Source: Annulohypoxylon bovei var. microspora
Lineage: Eukaryota > Ascomycota > Sordariomycetes > Xylariales > Hypoxylaceae
Length of the DNA: 64,000 nucleotides
Assembly (NCBI GenBank): GCA_022836615.1
Contig: MU405233.1
Coordinates: 287,031-351,030, forward strand
Direction: 5' to 3'
Made by a program: the position numbers and the translations under genes
Shown: positions 11,716 to 23,400 of the stretch, piece after piece
Numbering within the stretch: position 1 is the stretch's first letter
Layout: each line of letters opens with the position of its first letter
Notes under the pieces: generated by a model
Databases searched by the model: none
Told to the model about the DNA's origin: nothing
Seen by the model: the letters and a program-made list of their open reading frames with translations, nothing else

Positions 11716-13330
11716 ATGGGCAACCATTTTGAGGACTTCGATGACTTTGATATAAAGGCTTTCGAACTAGCCACTGAATCTTACCATTCTACCCAACGCA
11801 ATGATGACCTACCAAAACCCGAGCATTTCGGAATAGATCTATCCACACCCGCACGCCGGTGGGAGGATTGGGTGGTGAAGCTGACATTTAAACAATTAGG
11901 AAGTGAGTCTAGCAATTTTTATCATTTTAGGCGAGACATAAACTGACGCATGGCCTCGACATACGCTCTCGAAAGAGGAAAAACACGGCAACGGTTTCTA
12001 TGTCAACATCCCCAACTCCACCTTTGATATTATTATCACGGCTGGACATAACCTCGTTGATGGGCGAGAGCATTACTGTTCTGACATTAAAATCATCAAT
12101 GACCCCCACATCAGAGAAGATATTCTGGTGACACCTGAAATGATTCGTGTCTGTCAGAATTATTTTGAAGACCCTAATGAACTCAATGCCATATATGACT
12201 ATGGAATTATCCTCCTGAAGCGAGGCAAACAAGACCGCCACCGTGGATTTGGATTCAATCTTATGTTAGGACTTGCGCCACTGCTAGGGGAGAGTATAAA
12301 TTCCTCCAAGGGCGAGGAAAAAGACATACTTCAAGACAGTTTAATATATGTTAGCGGATACACACCGGGAGACTCTCCCCCTGATAATCCGCCAAGGAGG
12401 TCGGAAGGTAAATGTATCCGGGCGAAGTCCAACCAGCTACAATACACAGCCGATGCTATGCAGGGTATGAGTGGAGGCCCTGTATGGATGGGATTTCGTG
12501 GAGTCGAGACAGTGGTAGCGATTCAGTGAGTCAACTACCCTATTTCCTTGAGTACGACTCAATTCCCGGTATTTGATTAAATCTAACATCTTCTCTCCCA
12601 AGTAACTATGGAGCAGAAAGGAAAGGTCGGGGAAACAGGGGATCGCGATTGAACCTAAGTGTCTGGCGTACCATTTTTGAATGGATCAAGATTGGATGGT
12701 ATGGCAAGACACTTCATTATCGGGGCTCTCCAACCTACTCCATGCATCTCCAGCTATCACGGAACTCTACCTTAGATAATTCGGCTTCCAATGAAGGTAG
12801 AGTTCGTGTAGGTAGGCCTGGCCAGGTGGACACAGCATTCGATATCCTACCTGTAGCGACCAGGCCAGTGAGTAAAGAGGTGAACGCTAGCTACGGCTTT
12901 TTGCTGCAACCGGCACACCCTAATAAGGGACTTACCAAGACGAAGATAAAAACATACACTCCTATCTGGGTGCGATGGGATCCAATGAGGGACAAGGTTT
13001 CGCCCACTAAGCGATTTGATGCTCGGTGTGAGGTTAAGATTCCAACATTGATCGCCCAGCCAGGAAAGCCGTTCGCGATCCACGCACAATACGAAGACAG
13101 TTGGAAACAAGTGCGAATGGCAATGAATTACCTGGATGAGGGCGACTTGGAGCTGCTAGAAGACGACCCACTGAGTTTTGAGGACACATCAGAGATATCG
13201 TTTGTGCCACTTACTAAGGACAAGGTGAATGCGCCTTTACCCCTTTTCTTTTTTCTTTTTTCTAGGTTTTTTTCATATTAGGGGAAAGTCAAATACTAAC
13301 ATGTGTTAATAGCTATTCGAATTCAAGTAG
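11716..13330 (+). CDS. Trypsin-like (chymotrypsin-fold) serine protease, non-secreted
   Basis: Four-exon model: 11716-11902, 11976-12525, 12603-13224 and 13313-13330, 458 aa. Catalytic triad candidates are visible in order: His in ITAGHN (about 87), Asp in IYDYGIILL (about 137) and Ser in GMSGGP (about 228); AIHNYG follows, as in V8/glutamyl-endopeptidase-like enzymes. No signal peptide, unlike most fungal trypsins. The C-terminal 200 residues are an unrecognised domain. Intron 1 is the least certain: the nearest acceptor (11930) leads into an in-frame TAA, so the acceptor at 11975 was used, which keeps phase. The last exon encodes only five residues (LFEFK) after a textbook TACTAAC branch site; reading through it gives a Phe-rich tail instead. 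Substrate unknown. Confidence 0.8.
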
Positions 13331-13775
13331 AAGTTAATCCTTCTAGTTTATGTTATGAATTTGTGGAAGGGGGGCCGTTAAACATACGATTCTATTTCTA
13401 CAGATAGTTTGAGGCAAAATGAAAAAATCTATTCACTCACAGCAAGAATTAAGTACCTACCATTAACCTAATAATATGTTAATTATTACCCTTAATAAAT
13501 CACATTTATGTTAATTAATAGCGAGCAAGGGGAGAAATATAATTAGCATCCTAATCAATTAAATCTAATTACTCTTTTATAAGATACAACTAAACACTAT
13601 GTCTAGGTGCTAGAATAAATAGCCGTCTCTACGATAATATTATTTCTAAAAGGTAACTTTATCCATTCACGTGATATATTCACGGATGCTACTCTATACA
13701 AATGATCCCTACTGTGAAGTTGTGACTACGTAGGTTCGTGCACTATAATTTCGGCGAGACGAAACTGGTTAGTCT

Positions 13776-13825
13776 ATATCACACATATCACACATACCTA
13801 TCACACATATCACACCTATCACACA
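13776..13825. repeat. Tandem repeat, unit like tatcacaca
   Basis: About six imperfect copies of a 9-12-bp unit (tatcacaca, some with an inserted c or ac) occupy 13776-13825, 135-185 bp upstream of the acetyltransferase ATG. The array may sit in its promoter; no function can be read from it. Confidence 0.75.
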
Positions 13826-13864
13826 GTCAGCTTTGGTTCTGCGCCCCAAGACTACCTACCTTGG

Positions 13865-13872
13865 TATATAAA
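13865..13872 (+). promoter_or_regulatory. TATA-like box of GNAT gene
   Basis: tatataaa lies 96 bp upstream of the ATG at 13961, the same spacing as seen before two other plus-strand genes of this window. Confidence 0.45.
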
Positions 13873-13960
13873 TAATAAATTTGCTGGAGTTCACGAGGTC
13901 TCAAGCATCATCTAATATCGCTAGTTCATCATATCAATTAATTGAGAGAGCTGGGAAACA

Positions 13961-14563
13961 ATGTCTTCCACCGAACCATTTAACCCTTTCCGCTCGGACA
14001 ATCTCATATACCGTGCCGTTGAAGATACAAGCGAGGATGAGGCGTTCGTGAATTCCATCCAGAAGGATGCAGAGGCGCAATCCGGTTCTAGCTACGGACT
14101 CTTGCGCCCCGAGAGCAAGAAAACGAGCAACGAGTTCAAGCAACACATAGCTGAGAAGTGTCTGCTCGGAGCCATCATCTGCCTTACCGATGACGACTTC
14201 TGTGGTGAAGAAATTAGGGAAATAGCTGGAACTCCTGTCGGTATTATATGTCTCAAATCGAACCCACCACATCTTGCGCACCATAGATGGTCGGATATCA
14301 GCATAGATATTGTGAGGGACTGCCGCGGAGAAGGATATGGTGGAGAAGCAATCCGGTGGGCGCTGTGGTACGGTTTCCAGATGGCGGGGCTGCATCGTAT
14401 TCAGATCGGAACCTTCTCGTTTAATACAGGTGCTATGAGATTATACAAGAAGCTAGGGTTCACGGAAGAAGGCAGACAACGCGACTTCATGTGGTTTAAT
14501 GGTGGCTGGCACGATAATGTCCTGTACAGCATGCTGGAAGACGAATGGCGGGAGAGACAGTAG
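13961..14563 (+). CDS. GNAT family N-acetyltransferase
   Basis: Single exon, 200 aa. The acetyl-CoA binding motif A is clear: VRDCRGEGYGGEAIRWALWY, matching the R/Q-x-x-G-x-G/A signature, at about residues 112-131. The following block (GLHRIQIGTFSFNTGAMRLY, then KKLGFTEEGR) is the usual RimJ/RimL-like C-terminal half, so this belongs with the protein or small-molecule N-acetyltransferases of the Acetyltransf_3 type. Usual length for the family. Acceptor substrate unknown. It converges with the FAD oxidase gene; the two stop codons are about 150 bp apart. Confidence 0.9.
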   Translation: MSSTEPFNPFRSDNLIYRAVEDTSEDEAFVNSIQKDAEAQSGSSYGLLRPESKKTSNEFKQHIAEKCLLGAIICLTDDDFCGEEIREIAGTPVGIICLKSNPPHLAHHRWSDISIDIVRDCRGEGYGGEAIRWALWYGFQMAGLHRIQIGTFSFNTGAMRLYKKLGFTEEGRQRDFMWFNGGWHDNVLYSMLEDEWRERQ

Positions 14564-14711
14564 AAAGCTGGAAAGGAGGTGCGAATGCCGCTCCCTCGTC
14601 GAGGCATGTTCGAAGGTTTGAACATTGCCAACTTGTGTTTTGCCAATTATACATTAGATGATTATGATTGGTATTTGCGACGCGCAAGAGAGGTGAAATT
14701 TCAAATATCAA

Positions 14712-16555
14712 TTAAATCTCTGGGGTAGATTTAGGAGATGTGTCCATGATACTACACATGCGCCCATCCTCGTCGACAGTGTAGGCTTCGCTGCCTACAG
14801 CTACTGTCGCATATAACAGGCTGTGCGGGTCGTATTTCGTCTTAATTCCCAATAATTCGGCATAGTTCACTCCGAAAAAGGTCTCCTGCCAATTACTCTG
14901 CTGGAAGTCAGCTTCGTTCATGTAAGCGCCTGCTCCTGGGGTGGCCGCTTCGATGATGGGCTGTACGTCGTTAGTCATATTGAGCTGCGTCTCAACTCCA
15001 TTTTGAAATGGGACTTGAAAACTCCACGGGAGAGTGAGAGACGCATGGACAATTGATTCACGCCACTGAGGTAGGACCGCATTGACTTTATCCTGCCCAA
15101 ATCTAGAGATATTGAGGCCCACGCCGATGAAGGTCACTCCCATCTCTGCAATCTTGCGTGCGGCCGACGAAAAGTTGGGAAGATCTGAGCGAGGTATCAG
15201 GCGTCCGCCGAAGAGCTGAGTGCCGACTTGAATGTTGCCGTCAGGAAGAGGGCCCCAGTAATTATTATAATGATCATAGTAACTTGAAAACTCGGTGAAA
15301 TTGGGATTAAAAGAGACCCCAATAGCCGAGAGGGAGTTAGCAAGGGGATTGAGAAGCTGGGAGATTTCTTCCTGGGATTTGTTGTATGCTGTCATGGCCG
15401 GGATTTGTAAAAACGTGTCGGTGAAGTAGTAAATAACCATTACACCGGAATCAACGATCTCAGGTAGAGCGGCATGGAAAGTATCTATAGCATTAAAGAT
15501 CTGATCTGGATCATCATCCGAGCCGCTGATCTGAAATGATGCGCCGCTCACCGTAGCATCTGGGTGTGTTTGGACTGTCATCGAGACGACAACGCCATAG
15601 TTGCCCCCACCACCTCCGCTTAGCGCCCAGTATAGGTCCTGATTCTCGGTTCGCGACGCTGTCAATAACTGGCCGGTAGGAGTAACAACTTCAAATGAGA
15701 GTGTGTTATCGGCGGCTAAGCCAAAATTCGAACTCAATGCCGAATGACCTCCGCCTTGGGTGTATCCTCCCGCGACTCCGACAGTAGGGCATTCGCCTGT
15801 TAGCACGACGAGTCCAGCCGCATGCGCTGCAGCAAGAGCTTCGTAGCCCAGGACTCCAGCTCCAACTTTTAAAGCTTTGCCCTTGTAGTGAGAATCATCC
15901 CAGCCTAGAACCTCCGTGCTCTTTAAGTGATGAAGCCAGACCGAGAGCGCACCGGCTCCAGTAGATCTACCCAAGTAGTCATGACCAGTGTTGCGGATGA
16001 CAAATCGAACATTTTTCTCTTCGGCAAATTTGAGCGCAGCTATAACATCATCTGACCCGGATACATTGACGGCATAGCTGACATAGTTGCCAAGAGTGCA
16101 TGATTTGTTTTGTGGTTGCCAAGGGTCACAGCTCTGATTGGCGAATAGGGGTGCCATCACAGATGAAGATGACTCTAAACTAAACTGAGGTAAGTACGAG
16201 ATCTCGGTAGGATAGTACATTCAAGGTAATAGTAAAATGTTACCCACTGGATACCGGAATAGAGCCATTGTTCCTGCAAAGAAGCACATAACTCTTCATC
16301 GTAGGTGGGATCATGACATGGCGATCCTAATGGGACGGTAGCGATCAAGCGACCATGGACCGTGCTATTTAGTGTCGTCCATTCATCCTGGGAAGGCCAA
16401 TTGACATCGCCGGGCAGGTATTTGCACTTCTCAAGCTGCGATCTATGTCAGTTTGAGGGAATCGCGTTTGCAGTGTGCGCGTAACTCACAGTGCTTGCCC
16501 CCACTATAACGATATGGGTTATGGTGGTTACGAGGAGCTTTATACCGCAAACCAT
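14712..16555 (-). CDS. Secreted BBE-like FAD-linked oxidase
   Basis: Three exons: complement of 16555-16490, 16435-16244 and 16184-14712, 576 aa, all in phase. The 66-nt first exon encodes a hydrophobic N-terminus (about 1-22), likely a signal peptide; a Cys-containing CKYLPGDVNWPS follows, typical of this family. The FAD-binding_4 domain has RNTGHDYLGRS with His at about 154 and GECPTVGVAGGYTQGGGH with Cys at about 218, the pair that carries bicovalent FAD in berberine-bridge-type enzymes. The C-terminus has the BBE element (FFGVNYAELLGIKTKYDP). Such enzymes oxidise sugars, alcohols or secondary metabolites with O2. An ATG at 16220 begins a long ORF but lies in intron 2, so it is not the start. 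No biosynthetic cluster is visible around it. Confidence 0.9.
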
Positions 16556-17254
16556 TCTTGATATAATATCTCAATACAATCGAGAATATGTGACATCAAA
16601 ATTGAACATTCAGAGATTCCTCTTTTCGTATATACTCACCTGCCGAGGACCACGAATTTTGAAAGGCGTAAGACTCTGCCATGTCGCGTTTATGGCTCAT
16701 TACCTACATGCGATCTTTTAATCCGACCGTTCGGTAAATCTCCATGTTGGGTCAGATTAGGTGGTCTTAGGGCGGACAATAGCTGGACTACCCCCTGCTG
16801 CCCCTGCCATGCCGATGAAAAATAAGCACCAGCTTTACGAAGTCGGGTGGGTAGCCCGTGTTCTCACCGCTAATTACCAAGGTCAGGAAGCCCTATCTAC
16901 AAATCTGGTTTAACACTATCCTAAAATGGTGTCGCGTCCATAAAAAAACAAGTCATCTAATCGTGTCAGTATGTCAATTATGTAGGTTGTTGTCTCCTGT
17001 TTGTAGTTCTTATCCGGACGCAAAGTTGATTTCCGCGTGCTAAGAGAACGGATCGGAAACAGATCTAAAAGAGCCATAAGCCATGAAGATATTCTAGGTA
17101 CCTGAGCCGTACTGATTCCCCACAACGCTGCAAGTCATCTCAAGCCATCTCGGGTACGTAGGTTCCAAAAGCGAACGAACTGGACTTGTAGCAGATTTGA
17201 CTTTTCATTTTAGTAGCTACACTGCTTTCTCGGTCTATCGTCTTCTAGTTGCCT
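16556..17254. other. Intergenic
   Basis: About 700 bp upstream of the FAD oxidase and downstream of the FunK1 fragment. Short ORFs lack motifs. No gene or clear regulatory element seen. Confidence 0.45.
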
Positions 17255-17869
17255 CTAAATTGAATCATCTTCTTGTACCTGTGGATGTTTTTGTCCCTCA
17301 TCGAGTACCGCCATCATGGAATCGTAAAGGCTCATGTCCCGACCTTGTCTTGCGCATCCTCCGGGGAAAACTACTTCGCGCAGTTTGTTAAGGCAGGGAA
17401 TTAAAGGTTTATGGTATGGAGTGAAGTTTTCCTCGGCAGTTTCAATAAAGTCTTCTTCACTGCGCACTATGCTTTGCTTCTCATGCGCCAATTCTTGCCA
17501 GTCTTTATACCACCATTTCTCAAACCGCAGGACGATAATATTCTTAAGCGTGAAGTTCTCGCAGTAAATGCAGATCCAGAACAATACCCAGAAGAAGGAC
17601 TCGAGATCGTGCATAAACGAGTTTTCCTCTCCAAGAAGTACATTGATTGCCTTGAATGGTCTGGTCCCTACGTTGCGAACTCCTGACGGCCCATCCCCAG
17701 TCAGAAATACCGAGCGGTCGAAGTCTATCAACATCCCATTTCCCATAATATTACCGGGCGATATATCGCAATGGAGGATACCAAGTTTTAGCAGTTTTCT
17801 ATGCGAGTAGATGCATTTCCGCGCAGCCTCCAACAGGGCCATTCGAGAGGGTACGCCTACAATAGACAT
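17255..17869 (-). CDS. FunK1-type protein kinase, C-lobe only
   Basis: A 204-aa open frame matching the C-terminal lobe of fungal FunK1 kinases. The catalytic loop is ILHCDISPGNIM (Asp about 35), the metal-binding motif is DFD instead of DFG (about 49-51), and the family signature FMHDLESFFWVLFWICIY and FTPYHKPLIPCLNKLREVVF are well kept. The N-lobe with the ATP-binding lysine is absent: the open frame extends about 30 codons above the ATG, to a stop near 17956, without kinase sequence. Either this is a 5'-truncated copy or the start lies in exons I cannot see. The frame is uninterrupted, so loss is by truncation rather than by point decay. Catalytic activity is unlikely as it stands. Confidence 0.75.
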   Translation of the reverse strand: MSIVGVPSRMALLEAARKCIYSHRKLLKLGILHCDISPGNIMGNGMLIDFDRSVFLTGDGPSGVRNVGTRPFKAINVLLGEENSFMHDLESFFWVLFWICIYCENFTLKNIIVLRFEKWWYKDWQELAHEKQSIVRSEEDFIETAEENFTPYHKPLIPCLNKLREVVFPGGCARQGRDMSLYDSMMAVLDEGQKHPQVQEDDSI

Positions 17870-18312
17870 TGAGCTTAGTTTTTTGGTTGTTTCGCTAGGT
17901 TTAAAAAAGGTAATGTTGAATCTAGAGGAATTCAGATTGACAGTTTACGACCGTTATTCCTCTTATACATAGTAGACAACCACCTAGGCGCTAGGTATGT
18001 ACATAGCCCTCTCCTGCTTATGTGTGGCGCAATCATTGGTTTCTTAATAGGTGCCTACCGGTAGGTATCCTTGCCAGTTACTACTAAGGGAGGCATTTTA
18101 AACCGATTGTGACAAGATAAAAGGTGAAGGACTCAGATGTCGGTAAATAAGACGATGATAACTTAGGACGGATAGGGATTGCTCAGGAGTTGGGTATGCT
18201 TTAATAAGGACAGTCGGAGACCGCCAGCTTTAACTTAACATAGATTATGTGTACCTGCTAACTCATCGGTTGATGAATGTTGTTGTATAACCCACTTTCA
18301 TTTGTTAAGCAA
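17870..18312. other. Intergenic, no N-lobe exon found
   Basis: Searched for the missing N-terminal part of the FunK1 kinase on the minus strand; no kinase-like frame was seen. Contains CACCTAGGCGCTAGG and similar words near 17982-18010. Confidence 0.4.
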
Positions 18313-18546
18313 CTATTTCTGTTGCTGCCGTTGTTGTTGTTCCTCTAACCACCGGCGCTGCTTTTGTTTCTCCTCCAGCGCAGCTATAAATGCCAAACCC
18401 ATCTCCCTTGTATCCCTAGATGCCGTTCCTGAAGAGCTGTAATATTGACGAAACTGTTTATACATTTCGCGTAGCGTAGCTTCATCCTGTAGCAAGAAAC
18501 CGTTCTTCAATTCTTCGATTCGGCTGGGGTCGAGCTGGTCAGACAT
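18313..18546 (-). CDS. Small hypothetical protein, 77 aa
   Basis: ATG-initiated 77-aa frame, predicted mostly alpha-helical, ending in a Gln/Arg-rich tail (EEQQQRQQQK). The acidic-basic pattern (MSDQLDPSRIEELKNGF; ALEEKQKQRRWLEE) looks like real protein rather than chance. No domain recognised, no signal peptide. It lies between a kinase fragment and a membrane-protein fragment, so it could be another remnant or a small coiled-coil protein. Coding status is a guess from composition. Confidence 0.4.
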   Translation of the reverse strand: MSDQLDPSRIEELKNGFLLQDEATLREMYKQFRQYYSSSGTASRDTREMGLAFIAALEEKQKQRRWLEEQQQRQQQK

Positions 18547-19183
18547 GGCTTTTTAATGGCTGTGCTAGCGGCAGAACGATTAGAATGGAAGTTTTCGTTT
18601 ATTTAGTTTGGGAGCAACTTACTAGAGATACTCATTCGAATATTTGACATAACCCCTTCAACAACGTGGGGTATAAAATGAAGAGGGGTCATGCATATTA
18701 ATACGACAATACGCCACTTCTTTCTTGAAAAGCTCATGAGAAGAACTAGGTAGGCAGAATGGCAAGGATTATGACCTACCCCCGTATGTAGTGGCTGAGC
18801 GTGGCTTTTTTTTATTCCTCTGCTGACATTGAGCCTAAGATCTACCATGTACCTACAAAGCTGAACACCAATTGCTATAAACAACCCAAGTGATTAATCG
18901 CCTGCCTACCTAACTAAAGGCTTCAAGATTAGGTAGGTAAATATATTAATGATATTGTAAAAATACATAGGGAAGTAGTAACAGGCCCCCAGCGCCGACT
19001 AATCAGATATCTTAGCTTTACCCCTATAAATCAACTTGCCACCATAGTAGGTACCTACGCACCTAGTTCAGTACATATTCCTAGGTACCTATACCTATTT
19101 AAACATCTAAGATGATTTCCTATAGCGATGCTGTCTCTAATAGGTACTGCCTAGGTATGTAGGTTCCTATTTCCATCTAGGTA
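18547..19183. other. Intergenic, rich in TAGGTACC words
   Basis: AT-rich, with dense palindromic TAGGTACCTA-type words (18900-18940, 19045-19100). A frame on the minus strand lacks motifs. I looked here for downstream exons of the membrane-protein fragment at 19435 and found none. Confidence 0.4.
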
Positions 19184-19243
19184 TTATTGTAAGAACTCAA
19201 TAAGTATCAACGAGGCCGGGGTTATTGAATAGGGGTAGCTTAC

Positions 19244-19435
19244 GATTCGTGCAGAACCCCGCAAGCACTCAAGGGCGCTCGCAATGATCCTGTGGGTACA
19301 GAAGGTGAACAGAAAAAACCAGCCAACTATAGCACCATGTTTCAAGCCATGTTTGACAGCCACGTAGATGGCTGGCAGGGATAACGTGATATATATGACT
19401 AACAAAGCCAAAGCCAAACCTGTTGAAGAAGACAT
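19244..19435 (-). pseudogene. DUF7702-like membrane protein, first-exon fragment
   Basis: The frame starting at 19435 encodes MSSSTGLALALLVIYITLSL, a basic loop (VKHGLKHG) and a second hydrophobic segment GWFFLFTFCTHRIIASALEC. This is the pattern of the N-terminal two membrane helices of fungal DUF7702 proteins. A donor-like gtaagc follows codon 64 (19243). Family members continue for some 200 more residues and several helices; none of that is seen downstream, so the gene seems truncated. Read-through past the donor gives only a short unrelated tail. Family recognition is from memory of the motif and is moderate. Confidence 0.45.
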
Positions 19436-20485
19436 TTGGAGCGACTGGTATGCGCGAGTGAGCTGGGAAGATTCAAGAAACGAGCGATTTCTGAAGTTTC
19501 GAGGTAGGTACTGACTTATAGAAATTGAATTCTAAAGACATCGATCCCAAGATCGTATTATATATAGGTCCCTACTGTTCTACTCGCCTACCTTTCCAGC
19601 TATACCTGGACATTCTGCCATTAAGATCATCATCAAAAGAGAAAAGGAAATGCACTGCCCTCTAGCTTGTCCTAATCATGGCGTCGCAAAGACTGGATGT
19701 AAACTAAATTCGATAGTTCCTAGGTAGGGCCACCGGTGATTGGTTAATTGTCCATGAAACGCAGTATTTAGTAATCATGAAGCTGGGTCAGTTTGTTGTG
19801 TTTGTTGTGGCACAGCTCTAATCAACCGCATAAGGCATCAGCCGTCTCGCGTCAGGCATCTAATTCACTGTAAGGTACCATTTCTCTTATAAAAGACTCC
19901 ACTAAGGACGTAATCCTGGACTTTTCGACGAGCGCGACTGTAAACTTCGTAATTGTAGATGCCTTATGCGATAGGTACTTTTGGTATTTTTGGTTGCTAC
20001 TGGAGCTGAAAATCTCAGTTGCATCAATGAGAAGCAATTGACTTGGTTCCCAGCCACATTTTCTTTTTTGAATATCATTAAAACGCCTCCAATAAGCCAT
20101 CGACCATTTCTGTCAGGTACATATTACAATATCGTACGCCATCGTACGGGTGAACGCAGAAGAGGCTAATCAAGCGATATCATCCTCACACTTTCGGTTA
20201 TCTAATACCTCATTACCTATCCGTTGTCTTGTGTTTACTATCGAGATCCAATTCGCCAAGAATGCATGTCCGGGTTACACTCATGCGTCGTCCCCCTCTG
20301 CGGCTGACTACTGATGAGGGGAAAACGCCCAGTCAGCCAGCGCAGAACCCCCCAGGTTTCTAAGGGTTCTATTTCTCGAGTTCCGAGGACTTCCGACTAA
20401 TTCTCCAAGATTTGATTACGTACCAGAAACGACTAAATGCTCACATTTCAAGGGGTTCATACTATTACGATGACCCTCATCCACT
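19436..20485. other. Intergenic
   Basis: About 1 kb before the patatin-domain gene. An 82-aa frame on the minus strand (20100-19852) has no motif and is not called. Presumed promoter of the downstream gene at the right end. Confidence 0.4.
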
Positions 20486-23400
20486 ATGGCGGGGCGTTTA
20501 CCACTATCGCAACCCTGTCAGACATGCGGAACGAATGCCGAAAAGACATTTACTTGCATCCAGTGCAATAACCTCGCCTTCTGCGACGCCTGCTGGCCGA
20601 AATGGGTTCTTCACACACCTGGTGCCGTTGGTTGGTTCGTACACAGATCCCAGATGTCTTAACTCCGGGGCTGCCCAGTGTTATATCCACGTCCAGTAAC
20701 AGAGTTGTTCGTAGAAGTGCAGATGGCATAAGCTAATCGCGATGGATGATCGACAGGAACGGCAAACCGCATGAAAAGGCGGATCCCCTTGTCCTGCACC
20801 GGCTACGTCAGATCTTGGAACCAACACGCACGGAAGAAGAGCACGAATCCGAGCTTCTCGAGGACCGCGATACGACCTGGTTTGGGTTTGGTCGCGATGC
20901 CTCCGGTCACCCCCTATTCTGTGACTATGGGCGGTTCGCCGCGATTATGAGCGAAACTGTTACCGATGAGACAGCCGAACGATATCCTCAATTGGCAACA
21001 TTCATCGGAGAAACTGGTAGGTCCCCGTAATCATACATCTAAAGCTCTTACGCACCTATATAGCCAAGCACATCCGTAACTGACAAGATACATAGGCGTT
21101 GGGAAGAGCACCCTAATAAAACTCCTTATTGACCACCATGACTTAACGGCTCCCGAGGGTTCCAATTACTATGCACCGGTGACGTCCTCTAGCCATGACC
21201 GCATCTCAACCACAGGCGACGTTCACCTATATGCGGATCCCTCGACTCTATATAGCAGTCATCCGTTGCTCTTAGTTGATTGCGAAGGTCTCAGTGGAGG
21301 AGAGGCTATCCCGAAACAGCTCCGGCATGGTCCACAGGGGCCAAGCAGGAATGATTCTAGCTATATCGGCACTAACAGACATTGTTTAACTAGAAAGATC
21401 GCATGGGCAGATACTCCCTATACCCAGAAGAGAGAGTTCGCCGTCGGTCAGCTATATCCTCGCATCCTCTACACCTTTTCCGATGTCGTGGTTTTCGTCC
21501 TGCGAAATCCTAGATCGTTCGAGTCGGCTGTCCTCGATAAACTAATACGATGGGGCGCGGCCTCTAGTATGTTCATCAATGTTCCTTTCATCTTGGGCCT
21601 CATGTTCACCAACCTTGCGTGGATACCTACCTACTACTTCTATCACCATTCTAGTAGTACACACTAACCATTGATATCCTAGTTGACAAATCACTTAATC
21701 AACCAGTACTTCCCCACGCAATTGTTGTCTTCAACGCCACAGATATCAATGTTGACGAGAAAGAATGGGATGTTACTAAAGCCACGCAGATGCTAATGAC
21801 AGATATTCATGATGCTGTCTTCCGAGAGCCGTCTTTGCAAGAACATGGTACGTGTTAATGCTTCGGATTAGGATTATATACTTCCTAGGCTCCTTGGTAG
21901 AGACTAACCTGTACTTAGTACGTTTAATACCCCCCTTAACTTTGCATCAATTGCAAGATCGATATCCCCGAGGCTAGAACTAAGGGGGGAGATCCTATAT
22001 ATAATATTAACATACTACAGGTACATACTTGGCGAAGACGCGGCAAGAACATAACATCCACCAAGGAGCTCCTCGAGTGCTACTATGCTTCTATAAGTGT
22101 TGTCCGGATTCCATATAAGGGTTCATATAGTAAGTGATCTTAAGTTTACTATTCTCTCATTTATTTCGTTTTCAGAGCAGTGCTATCGTAGAGGCAATTC
22201 AGTATACCAAATGAAGTACCTAGCCATAAACATTCGATTACTAATCTAGACGACGCAATAGTGTTGATGAACGAACAAGTCAGCAAGCTCTGCAGCCTAC
22301 TTAAGGAACGATGCAAGACTTCGTACCTAAGGAAGAGGCAAGTGCGGATGCTAGCCAATACGGAGAAGCTGCAGTTTTACCTTCAAGCGGCATACGATCA
22401 CTTTACTAAAGACCTCAATACGCCATTTGATTTCGTCAAGGAAACTCTTCGACATAGTCCTATATCCCGGAACTTCGAGGGTAACATATTGAACTTAGCA
22501 TTGGGAATCAAGGATAGGTCATGCGACCCGTTCCTCAGCGGCGATGCAGAACAGATATTCCGATCTATGGGGCCGATGATAGCATCCTGCGTTATGCTTG
22601 ATGCTGTTCGCCAAAATTTACCAGGTAGTGCTAGTCGTCTCCTAGATGACCGGTACGCTAAACCTTGCGCCGGGGCGCTGCAGACCTTCGCCGATTTGTA
22701 TTGCCCGTGTAGCTATACAAACTCGTCGTACGGCGGAGAGCTCGGTCAATGCTGTAATGTCAGATCTGGCCACAACCCCAAAGGACATCAGAACAAGCAG
22801 GGGAAGATCATCGGCAACGGAGACTACGAATCTAACTTCAATGTTTCGGCTTTTCGGCCAGTCTGGGAACAGCTGCTCAAAGCGAGTCTAGCTCAAGTTC
22901 AGTCTTCCTGTTACAAGCTCGGTCAAGAGTTCCTGGACAGGAATGAACTCCAGATTGCTGCTCTTATTCACCAAGAACGCCTAAACGAGCTTTATTCGAA
23001 CGTACTGGGCACGGCGACCAATTTCATCAGTTACTCCGCGTGTCTTTGTTGCTTAAGAGAGCTACCCGAGTGTGCTCTGCCATGCGGACACGTTCTCTGT
23101 TTCCCCTGTATTCAGATATACGGGACTAGAACGTCAAGAACTACCATCGAGATTAGCCGTTGTCCTTTACACGTCCGTGACGTTGTTTCCAATCCGCCCT
23201 GGATTATCGCGACAAAGCCACGTTACGCTGGTAGTCGAGCCCTATGTCTCGATGGGTATGTTGTCTACCTAACCTACCTATTCATCACATAAGAACCTAT
23301 GAAATTGCTAATAATATGATCGTAGCGGTGGCATTCGAGGTATCATACAACTTCAAGTCCTAATGGAGATAGAAAAGATACTCGGTCCAGACTTACCTAT

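Larger units (their letters stand above)
13331..13960. other. Intergenic
   Basis: AT-rich spacer between the serine protease and the GNAT gene. Contains a tandem repeat at 13776-13825 and a TATA-like box at 13865. No coding frame seen. Confidence 0.5.

Noticed and set aside
13225..13281. Phe-rich C-terminal tail of the serine protease
   Set aside because: This is read-through of an intron with donor gtgaat at 13225 and a TACTAAC branch site; the spliced five-residue end is preferred.
14712..16220. FAD oxidase starting at the ATG at 16220
   Set aside because: The first twelve codons lie in an intron. Splicing 16244 to 16184 adds the signal peptide and the Cys-rich N-terminal block expected for the family.
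19852..20100. 82-aa minus-strand ORF
   Set aside because: ATG and composition are acceptable, but there is no motif, partner exon or repeat evidence; not distinguishable from chance.
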